Of a stretch of 64,000 nucleotides of DNA, positions 34,231 to 42,946 are shown one piece after another. The position numbers and the translations under genes were made by a program. Origin of the DNA: UBA668 sp963720695 (GTDB lineage: Bacteria; Actinomycetota; Acidimicrobiia; Acidimicrobiales; Ilumatobacteraceae); assembly GCA_963720695.1 (NCBI GenBank), contig CAVRGG010000001.1, forward strand, positions 744,001-808,000. The letters run 5' to 3'. Each line of letters starts with the position of its first letter. Position 1 is the stretch's first letter. The notes below the pieces were generated by a model. The model saw nothing but the letters and a program-made list of their open reading frames with translations, searched no databases and was not told the DNA's origin.

Positions 34231-35454
34231 GTGAAGCCCGTCGAGAAATCCACCAAGCTCGCCAACGTCTGTTACGACATCCGGGGGCCCGTGCTGGACC
34301 GAGCACGCCTGATGGAAGAAGAGGGCCACAAGATCATCAAGCTCAACATCGGCAACCTCGCCGTGTTCGGGCTCGACCCTCCCGACGAGATCGTGCAGGA
34401 CATGATCCGCAACCTGCCCCACGCTGCCGGCTACACCGACAGCAAGGGTCTCTTCGCGCCGCGCAAGTCGATCGTGCACTACACCCAGGAGAAGCACATC
34501 GCCGGGGTGTCGGTCGACGACGTGTACCTGGGCAACGGTGCATCGGAACTGATCGTGATGAGCCTCCAGGGATTGCTCGACGACGGCGACGAGGTGCTCG
34601 TCCCCGCTCCCGACTATCCGTTGTGGACGGCCGCGGTGTCGCTCAGCGGCGGCCACCCCGTGCACTACCTGTGCGACGAGCAGTCGGAGTGGTACCCGGA
34701 CATCGACGACATCCGGGCCAAGATCACCGATCGGACGAAGGCGATCGTCGTCATCAACCCCAACAATCCCACCGGTGCGCTGTATCCCACCGAGGTGCTG
34801 GAGCAGATCGTCCAGGTGGCGCGTGAGCACGAACTGATCGTGCTGGCCGACGAGATCTACGACAAGACGCTCTACGACGGCAACGTCCACACCAGCATCG
34901 CGTCGCTCGCCGACGACGTGCTGTTCGTGACGTTCAACGGGCTCTCGAAGAACTACCGGTCGTGCGGCTATCGCGCGGGATGGATGGTGGTGTCGGGCGA
35001 GAAGCGGCATGCCGGCGACTACATCGAGGGGCTCGACATGCTGGCCTCGATGCGGTTGTGCTCCAACACGCCCGGCCAGTTGGCGATCCAGACCGCGCTC
35101 GGCGGCTACCAGAGCATCGCCGACCTGGTCGCCCCGACCGGGCGCCTGTGCCGCCAGCGCGACATCGCCCACGACATGCTCACTCAGATCCCCGGTGTCA
35201 CCTGCGTGAAGCCGAAAGCCGCGCTCTACATGTTCCCCAGGCTCGACCCGAAGGTGTACCCGATCGTCGACGACCAGGACTTCGCCTACGAGTTGCTGGC
35301 CGAGGAGAAGCTGCTCATCGTGCAGGGCACCGGGTTCAACTGGCCCACGCCGGATCACTTCCGGCTCGTCTTCCTGCCCAGCTCCGACGACCTCAGCGAG
35401 GCGCTGGTGCGCATCGAGCGATTCCTGGCCGGCTACCGCAAGCGCCACGCCTGA
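34231..35454 (+). CDS. alaA: Class I/II aminotransferase, AlaA-like
   Basis: 407 aa. PLP enzyme with DIRGPVLDRARLMEEEGHKI and LNIGNLAVFG at the N-terminus, PDYPLWTAAVSL, INPNNPTGALYP, the Asp/Tyr of DEIYDKTLYD and the PLP lysine in FNGLSKNYRSCGYRAGWMV. It is very close to AlaA/AlaC-type glutamate-pyruvate transaminases that make alanine. GTG start fits the -10 spacing. Independent transcription unit; a small membrane protein starts 4 bp after it. Confidence 0.9.
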   Translation: MKPVEKSTKLANVCYDIRGPVLDRARLMEEEGHKIIKLNIGNLAVFGLDPPDEIVQDMIRNLPHAAGYTDSKGLFAPRKSIVHYTQEKHIAGVSVDDVYLGNGASELIVMSLQGLLDDGDEVLVPAPDYPLWTAAVSLSGGHPVHYLCDEQSEWYPDIDDIRAKITDRTKAIVVINPNNPTGALYPTEVLEQIVQVAREHELIVLADEIYDKTLYDGNVHTSIASLADDVLFVTFNGLSKNYRSCGYRAGWMVVSGEKRHAGDYIEGLDMLASMRLCSNTPGQLAIQTALGGYQSIADLVAPTGRLCRQRDIAHDMLTQIPGVTCVKPKAALYMFPRLDPKVYPIVDDQDFAYELLAEEKLLIVQGTGFNWPTPDHFRLVFLPSSDDLSEALVRIERFLAGYRKRHA

Positions 35455-35458
35455 ACCG

Positions 35459-35899
35459 GTGGCCGCGCATCAGGTGATCGCCCTGCGACGGTCGTGGCGG
35501 ACGACGGCCCTGGTCTTCGCCGTCCTGTGGTCGATCGCCGGAGCGGGCGTGCTGGTGATGTTCGCGACCCTCGGGGCGTGGCCGCTGGTGGTCATCGGCG
35601 GCCTCGGCGTCCTGGCCGTGCTGTGGGTCGCCGTGCGGGCCACGAGAGTCCGTCTGGTGATCACGCCCGACGTGCTCGTCGTCGCCAATCTGGTCCACAC
35701 CACCCGGGTGTCTCGCCGCGACGTGCGGTCGGTGGACGTCGGTCCTTCGAGCAACCCGCTCGGTGAGTTGCGAACGGTCGTGATCGAGACGGTGTCCGGC
35801 GACGAGGTCCGCGTCGAGGCCGTCGCCTCGTCCGGCGGCGACGGGGACCTGGACGACGTCCTCGGCCGATTGGACAGCTGGCTCCGTCGACGCGGCTGA
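35459..35899 (+). CDS. Membrane protein with PH-like domain
   Basis: 146 aa from GTG 35459. Two adjacent hydrophobic helices (TALVFAVLWSIAGAGVLVMF and WPLVVIGGLGVLAVLWVAV) followed by a beta-rich domain (TRVRLVITPDVLVVANLVHTTR...RTVVIETVSGDEVRVEAV) that resembles bacterial PH domains. Role unknown. It starts 4 bp after the aminotransferase stop. Confidence 0.65.
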   Translation: MAAHQVIALRRSWRTTALVFAVLWSIAGAGVLVMFATLGAWPLVVIGGLGVLAVLWVAVRATRVRLVITPDVLVVANLVHTTRVSRRDVRSVDVGPSSNPLGELRTVVIETVSGDEVRVEAVASSGGDGDLDDVLGRLDSWLRRRG

Positions 35900-35913
35900 G
35901 GTGGGCCAGCTCC

Positions 35914-35919
35914 TACGAT
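35914..35919 (+). promoter_or_regulatory. -10 box of the MarR gene
   Basis: TACGAT ends 7 nt before GTG 35927; it overlaps the alternative ATG at 35918, which is therefore unlikely. Confidence 0.5.
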
Positions 35920-35926
35920 GGTCGCC

Positions 35927-36406
35927 GTGACCCGCCGTCTGCCGGCTCCCGACACGCTGTCGCCGATGTACCACCTGTTCGCCGCGTCGCAGCAGGTGGG
36001 CGCGCTGTTGGCCGAGGCGCTCGCGGAGGCTCCGCTCGATGCGGCGGCGTACGCGTTCTTCAGCGCGGTTCGTGAAACCCAGCCGACGACCCCCACGGAC
36101 CTCGCCCGTCATCTCGGCATGCCGGTGACGACGGTGCTCGACACCCTCACCGCGATGCAGCGCCGGGGACAGTTGGCCCGTCTGCGCAACCCCCGAGACG
36201 GCCGCTCCTACCTGGTGCGCCTCACCGATGACGGCGAACGGATGCACGACGAGACGGGCGCACTGTTCGAGCAGGCCGAGACCCGGCTCGCGACGCACCT
36301 CGGCGATCGCCGAGGCGACGTCGTCGCATCGCTGACCGCGCTCAAGGAGGCGGCCGTCGCGAGCCTCGACGACGTGCGTGGCCGACGGGGGACGCTCGCC
36401 GGCTGA
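35927..36406 (+). CDS. MarR-family transcriptional regulator
   Basis: 159 aa. Helical dimerisation ends and a winged helix-turn-helix: TPTDLARHLGMPVTTVLDTLTAMQRRGQLARLRNPRDGRSYLVRLTDDG, with the DxRxxxxxLT wing signature. Ligand unknown. It may regulate itself or the S41-type lipoprotein gene just downstream, which has its own promoter. Confidence 0.88.
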   Translation: MTRRLPAPDTLSPMYHLFAASQQVGALLAEALAEAPLDAAAYAFFSAVRETQPTTPTDLARHLGMPVTTVLDTLTAMQRRGQLARLRNPRDGRSYLVRLTDDGERMHDETGALFEQAETRLATHLGDRRGDVVASLTALKEAAVASLDDVRGRRGTLAG

Positions 36407-36432
36407 CGGTCCGAGATAGCACGGAGGCGTGA

Positions 36433-36438
36433 TAGTTT
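36433..36438 (+). promoter_or_regulatory. -10 box of the S41-type lipoprotein gene
   Basis: TAGTTT ends 6 nt before ATG 36445. Confidence 0.4.
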
Positions 36439-36444
36439 TGGTCG

Positions 36445-37758
36445 ATGGATCGCCGTCGACCGTTGACCCTGCTCACGCTGTCGGTGGCGGCGACGCTGGT
36501 CGGTGCCTGCAGTGGCTCATCGGCAGGCTCGGCCTCGACGACCGGTCCCGCCACTCACCCGGTGACCACCTCCACGACCGTGCCCGTCGACCCCCGAGTC
36601 GCGGCGTGGACCGAGGACATGCGGGCATTGCAGGAGGACGTGGAGCGAGTCCATCCCGACCCCTTCTGGCGTCAGCCCGCGACCGAGTTCCACGAGTGGC
36701 TGGCCGCGGCGCCCGAGTATCTCGCCTCGCTGTCGGAGTCCGACGCGACGGCCGAGGTGATGCGGCTCACCGCGAGGATCGACGGCCACACCGGCGTGTA
36801 TCCACCGGAGGCGGGGTTCCACCTCTATGCGCTCCATCTGTACGACTTCGACGGCGACATCGCTGTGATCGGCGCCGACGATCCGTCGCTGATCGGCGCG
36901 TCGGTGCAGCGGATCGGGGACTCGGCGATCGCTGATGCCATCGCCGCGGTCACGCCCTACGCCTCGTACGACAACGCGTCGACGATCCTCGACGTGGTCC
37001 CGATGCTGCTCGTCACACCCGAGGTGCTGCACGCGGCCGGTGTCGTGGAGGACGTGGTCGCGCCCCAGTTCGTGCTCCGCCTCGCGGACGGCAGCGAGCG
37101 GACGCTCGACCCCGAGCAGTTGACGTGGGCCGAGTACGGCACACGCGTCGACGCATCACCCATCGGGTTGGCGAAGCGTGCGGCACCCTCGTCCTTGGCG
37201 AGGATCGACGAGCCGTTCTGGACCGAGGTGATGGGGACCGCGCTCTACCTGCAGTACAACTCGGTCGTCTCCCACAGCGACACGATCACCCTCGCCGAGA
37301 TCGCGCAGCGGGTGGACGATGCGCTCAGCTCCGGCGAGGTCGATCGACTGGTGATCGACCTCCGGTACAACCCCGGCGGCGACGATCACACCTACGTGCC
37401 CTTGCTGACGGTGCTGACCACCAATGAGGCACTGCAGCGGCCCGGTTCGCTGGTGGTGCTCATCGGTCGCCAGACGTTCTCGGCAGCGGTTCTGTTCGCC
37501 GCCGACCTCGACCGCACGACGGGAGCGGTGTTCGTGGGGGAGCCGACCGGGGGCCGCCCGAACCTCTACGGCAGTGTGCGCCCGCAGACACTGCCGAACA
37601 GCAGGATCGTCGTCGAGGTCGCGTCGCAGTACTACGAGTTCGGCGGACCCGACGACACGCGCGACGCCATCCACCCGGACGTCGTGGCCACGCAGACGCT
37701 CGCCGACCTGCTCGCCGGCGCCGATCCCGTGCTCGCCGTGGCGCTTCAGCTTCCCTGA
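36445..37758 (+). CDS. Lipoprotein with S41 (tail-specific protease-like) domain
   Basis: 437 aa. Lipoprotein signal LTLLTLSVAATLVGACSG, then a Ser/Thr linker and a helical region (DMRALQEDVERVHPDPFW). The C-terminal half has S41 features: DRLVIDLRYNPGGDD, the nucleophile in RQTFSAAVLFA, and FVGEPTGGRPN. No PDZ motif is evident, so it may degrade or remodel small substrates outside the membrane. The stop overlaps the convergent fusion gene by 13 bp. Confidence 0.8.
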   Translation: MDRRRPLTLLTLSVAATLVGACSGSSAGSASTTGPATHPVTTSTTVPVDPRVAAWTEDMRALQEDVERVHPDPFWRQPATEFHEWLAAAPEYLASLSESDATAEVMRLTARIDGHTGVYPPEAGFHLYALHLYDFDGDIAVIGADDPSLIGASVQRIGDSAIADAIAAVTPYASYDNASTILDVVPMLLVTPEVLHAAGVVEDVVAPQFVLRLADGSERTLDPEQLTWAEYGTRVDASPIGLAKRAAPSSLARIDEPFWTEVMGTALYLQYNSVVSHSDTITLAEIAQRVDDALSSGEVDRLVIDLRYNPGGDDHTYVPLLTVLTTNEALQRPGSLVVLIGRQTFSAAVLFAADLDRTTGAVFVGEPTGGRPNLYGSVRPQTLPNSRIVVEVASQYYEFGGPDDTRDAIHPDVVATQTLADLLAGADPVLAVALQLP

Positions 37759-39740
37759 TCGGCGACCGGCCGGCACACGAACACGAACTCGCGGCCGGGG
37801 CGATCAGGTGCGTCGCGCACGTCGACCACGGCGAATCCGGTGGTGACCAGCGACCGCTCGATCTCGTCGCGGGATCGGAACCGCAACGTCGACACGGACT
37901 CGATCACGGCATCGTCATGGCGGAACGCGGTCATCGATCGGAACGTGACGAGCGATCCTTCCACCGAGGTGACCTCCTCCCACGAGGCCACGACTCCAAT
38001 GCCGGAGACGTCCACCTCCGTGTGCGTTCGCTCGGGCGTCCATTCCTCCCACGCTCGGCGGGCAGGGTCTCGGGTCTCGAACACCAGCACCCCATGAGGG
38101 TCGAGGGCGCGGCGAATGCCGAGCAGCGTGGCGGTCCACTCCTCGTCGGTGAGGAAGACCTGGGCGACGTTGGCCGTCATGAAGGCCGCGTCGACCACCA
38201 GTGGTGGCAGGGTGGTCGCGTCGCCGTGCAGCCACCGGACCGCGTCGGCTCCCGGCTTCGTTCGAGCGACCTCGAGGGATGCGAGGGCGGGGTCGACCCC
38301 GGTGACCGCGATGCCGTCGAGCGCGAGCATGCAGGCGAACGTCCCGGTGCCGCAGCCGACGTCGAGCACGGAGCGGGCGCCGAACTCGTGGGCCATCGCC
38401 CGGTACACCTCGAGGTCGGATCGATCGGGGTCGAGCGGATCGTAGACCTGCGCCAGACGGGGATCGGCGAACACCGCATCGGGCGGCCGACGGCCGTCGC
38501 CACCGTCGCCACGGCTGTCGGTGTCGATGTGGGCGATGTGGCGCAGCGAGCTCCAGATCGCGGCGAGGATCAGCGCCGAACCGACGAACGCGAACCAGAA
38601 CGGCGCGGTGAGGCCCCACCTGCGGGCGATGAGGCCACCGATGGCTGCGCCGACGACGATCCCGCCGTGGACGCCGACCATGTACACGCTGCCGACGCGC
38701 CCCTGGAACTCGGTCGGTACCGCTCGATGGCGGATGCTGGTGGCCGTGGTGCCCCAGACTGCGATGTGGATGCCGAACACGAAGAAGATCACGAACGCGA
38801 CCCAGGCCGTGGTCGTGAGCGCAAGAGCGAGGTGGGTGAGCGTCTCGATGATCAGCCCGGCACGCATCAGGTCGGCGAGGCTCACCCTCCGCTCGATCCA
38901 GCCGTACGACCACGACCCGACGACCCCGCCGATGGCGCTCATCGTGGTGAGCAGACCGAAGCCGAGATCGCTGAGGCCGAGGTGATCACGGGCGTACAGC
39001 ACCAGCACGGACCACGCAGCGCCGAACGTCACGTTGAACGTGACGATGGTGATGGTGAGCGTCCGCACGGCTGGATGCCGCCACAGCCACTGCAGTCCGT
39101 CGGTGATCTGTCGGCGGATCGAGGCCTCGCTGTCGTGGCGGGTCGGCTTGGGCGCGACGATCCGCGCCATCAGCACGGCACCGAGCCCGACGAAGACCGC
39201 CTGGGTCACGAACGGCACCGCCATCGCCACTGCGAACAGCAGCGCGCCGATCGGCGGTCCGGCCAGTTGGTTCGCGGTGATCTGACCGAACATCAACCTG
39301 GCGTTCCCGACACCGAGATCGTCGGGCTCGACGATCATCGGCATCAGCGTGTTGGTGGTGACGTCGGCGAAGGCCTCCGCCGTCCCGAGCAGGAACATCG
39401 ACACCAGCACGACGCCGACGTTGACGACGCCGGTCATGATGCTCAGCGAGAGCAGGACGAGGAGCACCGCCCGGGTGGAGTCGGCGAGGACCACCACGAG
39501 CCGGCGGTCATGTCGGTCGGCGACCACCCCCGCGTAGAGTCCGAAGAGCAGCCACGGAACACGTTGCAGCAACGCGGCCATCGCCACCAACAGCGGGTCG
39601 TCGGTCTGCGACGCGACGAGGAGCGGGCCCGCGGCGAGCGCGATGCCGTCGCCGATGTTGCTGATCCACGACGAGGCCAGCAGCCAGCGAAAGCTCTTGC
39701 CCAGGCGCGCTGGACAGACCGACTCCAGGACGCGACTCAC
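37746..39740 (-). CDS. MFS transporter fused to SAM-dependent methyltransferase
   Basis: 664 aa in one open frame. Residues about 1-415 are a twelve-helix MFS (SFRWLLASSWISNIGDGIALA, GVVADRHDRRLVVVLADS). A hydrophilic Asp/Gly/Arg-rich linker (about 415-435) joins it to a class I methyltransferase: VYRAMAHEFGARSVLDVGCGTGTFACML is motif I, followed by VTGVDPALASLEVA and AAFMTANVAQVFLTDEEW. An in-frame GTG before FADPRLAQVYDPLD could start a separate methyltransferase. Other frames show no stop near the joint, so I find no sign that an extra base made the fusion. GTGA overlap with the CoA-transferase gene. Confidence 0.8.
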   Translation of the reverse strand: MSRVLESVCPARLGKSFRWLLASSWISNIGDGIALAAGPLLVASQTDDPLLVAMAALLQRVPWLLFGLYAGVVADRHDRRLVVVLADSTRAVLLVLLSLSIMTGVVNVGVVLVSMFLLGTAEAFADVTTNTLMPMIVEPDDLGVGNARLMFGQITANQLAGPPIGALLFAVAMAVPFVTQAVFVGLGAVLMARIVAPKPTRHDSEASIRRQITDGLQWLWRHPAVRTLTITIVTFNVTFGAAWSVLVLYARDHLGLSDLGFGLLTTMSAIGGVVGSWSYGWIERRVSLADLMRAGLIIETLTHLALALTTTAWVAFVIFFVFGIHIAVWGTTATSIRHRAVPTEFQGRVGSVYMVGVHGGIVVGAAIGGLIARRWGLTAPFWFAFVGSALILAAIWSSLRHIAHIDTDSRGDGGDGRRPPDAVFADPRLAQVYDPLDPDRSDLEVYRAMAHEFGARSVLDVGCGTGTFACMLALDGIAVTGVDPALASLEVARTKPGADAVRWLHGDATTLPPLVVDAAFMTANVAQVFLTDEEWTATLLGIRRALDPHGVLVFETRDPARRAWEEWTPERTHTEVDVSGIGVVASWEEVTSVEGSLVTFRSMTAFRHDDAVIESVSTLRFRSRDEIERSLVTTGFAVVDVRDAPDRPGREFVFVCRPVADQGS

Positions 39741-41029
39741 AGGAAACCGAGTCGGCGCGCCTCGTGCGTGAGATGGTCGCGGTGGTCGGGGTGCGCCACG
39801 GCGATGAGCGCCGTGGCGCGCTCGCGGATGGTCTTCGCGCGTAGCTCGGCGACCCCGTACTCGGTGACGACCTTGTCGACGGTGTTCTTCGAGTTGGTGA
39901 CGACCTCACCGGTGCCGAACTGGGGCACGATGCGGCTGACCGTGCCGTGGGCGGCGGTGGAGTGGAGCACGATGAAGCCCTGGCCGCCCTCGGAGTACAT
40001 CGCACCGCGGGCGAAGTCGACCTGTCCTCCCGACGACGAGTAGTAGTGGCCGCCGAGCGTCTCGGACGCGCACTGCCCGAAGAAGTCGACCGACAGCGTC
40101 GCGTTGATCGACACGAAGTTGCGTTCTCGGCTGAGCAGGCGGGGGTCGTTCACGTATCGGGCGCTCCACAACTCGATCGCCGTGTTCTCGTGGAGGAAGT
40201 CGTACAGCCGTTGGGTGCCGAGCGCGAACGTGCCGACGACCTTGGTGCGGTTGTGGAGCTTGCGCACGCCGTTCACCACACCCAGTTCCACGAGATCGAC
40301 GAGGCCGTCACTGAGCAGTTCGGTGTGGACGCCCAGATCCCGGTGCTGGGACAACGCGGTCATGATCGCGTTCGGGATGGCACCGATACCGGTCTGCAGA
40401 CACGCGCCGTCGGGGATGCGATCGGCGACGAAGCCGGCGATCGTGTGGTCGTCGGCGTCCATCTCCGGTGGCGGCACCTCGACGAGCGGATGGTCGTTGC
40501 GCACCCATCCTGCGACCTGGCTGACGTGGATCTGGTTGCGGCCGAAGGTCCGGGGCATGTGCTCGTTGACCTCGAGGAAGAAACGGGCACGGCCGATGAA
40601 GCTGCTGGTGTAGTCGGCGCTGACGCCGAGGCTGAAGTAGCCGTGACGGTCCGGCGGTGCTGCCGCGGCGATCACCAGCGGGTCGTGCGTGCGCCGCTGC
40701 ATGTGGCTGAAGACTTCGCTGAAGTGGTTGGGCACGAGGTCGACGGTGCCCGCCTGGAAGCACGGCCGCGTGACGTGGGAGAGGAAGTACGAGACATGGC
40801 GGAGACGGTCCCCGTACTCGCCGTGCAGGTACGGGCGGTCGCGCAGCGCGTGCATCTGGTGCACCGTCACCCCGTCGATCTGCCCGGCGGCGGCGGCCGC
40901 CTCGATCGCGTCGAGGAGCATCGTCGGCTCCCCGTTCGCCAGCGGCACGATCAGGTGACCGTGGGAGCGGACGTGGTCGAGCACGGCGTCGGCCGTCGCC
41001 GACGGAACGAGGACGTGTTCGCCGGTCAT
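39737..41029 (-). CDS. Acetyl-CoA hydrolase/transferase family protein
   Basis: 430 aa. TFGRNQIHVSQVAGWV, CLQTGIGAIPNAIMTAL and GVHTELLSDGLVDLVE (the catalytic Glu) plus GGQVDFARGAMYSEGGQGFI match the 4-hydroxybutyrate/acetate CoA-transferase family. It moves CoA between acyl-CoA and a carboxylate or hydrolyses it. ATG 41029 overlaps the glycerol kinase stop, so the two enzymes and the MFS fusion form one coupled operon. Specific acyl group unknown. Confidence 0.88.
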   Translation of the reverse strand: MTGEHVLVPSATADAVLDHVRSHGHLIVPLANGEPTMLLDAIEAAAAAGQIDGVTVHQMHALRDRPYLHGEYGDRLRHVSYFLSHVTRPCFQAGTVDLVPNHFSEVFSHMQRRTHDPLVIAAAAPPDRHGYFSLGVSADYTSSFIGRARFFLEVNEHMPRTFGRNQIHVSQVAGWVRNDHPLVEVPPPEMDADDHTIAGFVADRIPDGACLQTGIGAIPNAIMTALSQHRDLGVHTELLSDGLVDLVELGVVNGVRKLHNRTKVVGTFALGTQRLYDFLHENTAIELWSARYVNDPRLLSRERNFVSINATLSVDFFGQCASETLGGHYYSSSGGQVDFARGAMYSEGGQGFIVLHSTAAHGTVSRIVPQFGTGEVVTNSKNTVDKVVTEYGVAELRAKTIRERATALIAVAHPDHRDHLTHEARRLGFL

Positions 41030-42534
41030 CGGGTGATCCAATCGCGAGAGCGCTCGACGGCTCGGAGCCAACTCTCGTGGCCGAGGTCGGCGATGGTGCG
41101 ATCCGGCTCCGGCATGAAGACCTCGTCGACGGACCACTCCGCGGCCACCGCCTGCAACGTGGGCCACACGCCCTCGGCCAAGCCGGCGAGGTAGGCCGCC
41201 CCGAGCGCGGTCGTCTCCTGATCGATGGGTCTCCGGACCGGCACGCCCAGCTGATCCGATTGCATCTGCAACATCTGATCCATGGCTGACGCGCCCCCGT
41301 CCACTCTCAGGTCCTTCACGTCGACTCCTGCCGCGGCGGTCATCGCATCGACCGCGTCCCGGGTCTGGAACGTCATGGCCTCGAGGACCGCACGGGCGAG
41401 GTGGGCCTTCGTCGTGCCTCGCGTGATGCCGACGATCGTGCCGCGGGCGTACGGATCCCACCACGGGCTTCCCAGTCCGGTGAACGCCGGCACGACGTAG
41501 ACGCCGCCGTTGTCGTCGACCGATGCGGCCAACGGTCCGAGGTCGGCCGCCGACTCGATCACCTGCAACCCGTCGCGCAGCCATTGCACCGCTGCCCCGG
41601 TGACGAAGATCGCGCCCTCGAGCGCATAGGCGACGGTGCCGTCCGCCAAGGTCCAGGCCACGGTGGTCAACATGCCGTCGGTGGGCGGCGGGCACTGGGG
41701 GCCGACGTTGAGCAGGACGAAGCTGCCGGTGCCGTAGGTGTTCTTGGCCATGCCGGGTACGAAGCACGCCTGGCCGAACAACGCCGCCTGCTGATCGCCG
41801 GCGATGCCCGAGATCGGGATCCCGGCGGGCACGCCACAGCGATCACTCGTGACCCCGAAGCGGCCGCTGGACGGCTTCACGTCGGGGAGGGCGTGCACGG
41901 GGACACCGAACAGGTCGCACATCTCCTGGCTCCATGCGAGCGCTCGGATGTCGAAGAGCATCGTCCTGCTGGCGTTGCTCGGGTCGGTCGCGTGGACCGT
42001 GCCACCGGTGAGGTTCCACAGCAGCCAGGCGTCGATCGTGCCCACCGCGAGATCCTCGTCGACCGGGATCGCACGGTTGGCCAGCAACCACTCGACCTTG
42101 GAGCCGCTGAAGTAGGGATCGAGGACCAGGCCCGTGATCTCGCGGACCCGGGGCAGCGCTCCGTCGGCCGCCAGTTGGTCACACCGTCCAGCCGTGCGAC
42201 GGTCCTGCCAGACGATCGCCGTTCCGTACGGCTCGCCGGTTCGCCGGTTCCAGGCGAGCACGGTCTCGCGCTGGTTGGTGATGCCGATCGCGGCGACCTG
42301 CTCCACACCGACCTCCGCCACGACGTGCTGCAGCGTCGCCCGCACGGCCTCCCAGATCTCGACAGCATCATGCTCGACGAGTCCCGGAGCGGGGAAGTGC
42401 TGGGTGAACTCGCGGTACTGCGACACCGTCGGTCGTGTGTCGGGTCCGGCCGGAAAGATCGCACGGCTGCGTACGCCGGTGGTGCCGGCGTCGATCGCGA
42501 TGACGCACCTGGGGGTGGCGGAGGATGAGGTCAT
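41026..42534 (-). CDS. glpK: Glycerol kinase
   Basis: 502 aa. VIAIDAGTTGVRSRAIFPAG, AIGITNQRETVLAWNRRTGEP, AIVWQDRRTAGRCDQL, ISGIAGDQQAALFGQ and FTGLGSPWWDPYARGTIVGITRG are textbook GlpK. It phosphorylates glycerol to glycerol-3-phosphate, the substrate of the GlpD at 11-13 kb. No glycerol facilitator is encoded beside it. 13 bp separate it from the small membrane gene upstream. Confidence 0.95.
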   Translation of the reverse strand: MTSSSATPRCVIAIDAGTTGVRSRAIFPAGPDTRPTVSQYREFTQHFPAPGLVEHDAVEIWEAVRATLQHVVAEVGVEQVAAIGITNQRETVLAWNRRTGEPYGTAIVWQDRRTAGRCDQLAADGALPRVREITGLVLDPYFSGSKVEWLLANRAIPVDEDLAVGTIDAWLLWNLTGGTVHATDPSNASRTMLFDIRALAWSQEMCDLFGVPVHALPDVKPSSGRFGVTSDRCGVPAGIPISGIAGDQQAALFGQACFVPGMAKNTYGTGSFVLLNVGPQCPPPTDGMLTTVAWTLADGTVAYALEGAIFVTGAAVQWLRDGLQVIESAADLGPLAASVDDNGGVYVVPAFTGLGSPWWDPYARGTIVGITRGTTKAHLARAVLEAMTFQTRDAVDAMTAAAGVDVKDLRVDGGASAMDQMLQMQSDQLGVPVRRPIDQETTALGAAYLAGLAEGVWPTLQAVAAEWSVDEVFMPEPDRTIADLGHESWLRAVERSRDWITR

Positions 42535-42547
42535 GGTGGGGTCCCCG

Positions 42548-42898
42548 TCAGCGCTTCTTCTTCTGCGGGCGGTTGCTCGGACCCGTGGAGGTGCGTGAGG
42601 TCGGGGCGGGCTTGGGTCGAGTGGACGACCCGGACCCGGTGCCGGTGCCGGCCTTTCGTGGGGGAGCTGCGGCGGCCTCCGTGCGCATCTGCTTGAGCGT
42701 CTTGCGGGCGTACCCCATCTTGGCCAGGATCGCGCCGAAGCCCAGGTAGACGCCGCCGGCCAGCAGGATGGCGATGAAGCTCTCCGGCTTGGTGTTCTTG
42801 GTGACGGTCACCGAGATGAGAATGACGACGACACTGATCACCGCCCATTCGATCAACAACCGCTTCCACGGTACGGGCCGGGAGGAATCCCACGCCAT
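42548..42898 (-). CDS. Small membrane protein with basic C-terminal tail
   Basis: 116 aa. Two helices (LIEWAVISVVVILISVTVT and SFIAILLAGGVYLGFGAILA), then a Lys/Thr/Ser/Pro-rich cytoplasmic tail ending KKKR. No family known. It has a short leader with GAGGAG (on the minus strand, about 13 nt from ATG 42898) and a -10 overlapping that of the divergent pfk gene. First gene of the glpK operon, inferred from spacing. Confidence 0.65.
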   Translation of the reverse strand: MAWDSSRPVPWKRLLIEWAVISVVVILISVTVTKNTKPESFIAILLAGGVYLGFGAILAKMGYARKTLKQMRTEAAAAPPRKAGTGTGSGSSTRPKPAPTSRTSTGPSNRPQKKKR

Positions 42899-42932
42899 AG
42901 TCCTTGTCCACTCCTCGTGTCGGTTTTGCCTC

Positions 42933-42938
42933 TACCCT
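42933..42938 (+). promoter_or_regulatory. -10 box of pfk, shared TA with a divergent -10
   Basis: TACCCT ends 8 nt before GTG 42947. On the other strand TAGAGG (42929-42934) shares its TA pair, so the two promoters overlap. Confidence 0.4.
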
Positions 42939-42946
42939 GTGCACAC

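Noticed and set aside
37917..40043. 708-aa open frame antisense to the MFS-methyltransferase fusion and CoA-transferase
   Set aside because: Gly/Arg/Asp/His-rich shadow of the sense codons with no domain; long antisense frames are common at this GC content.
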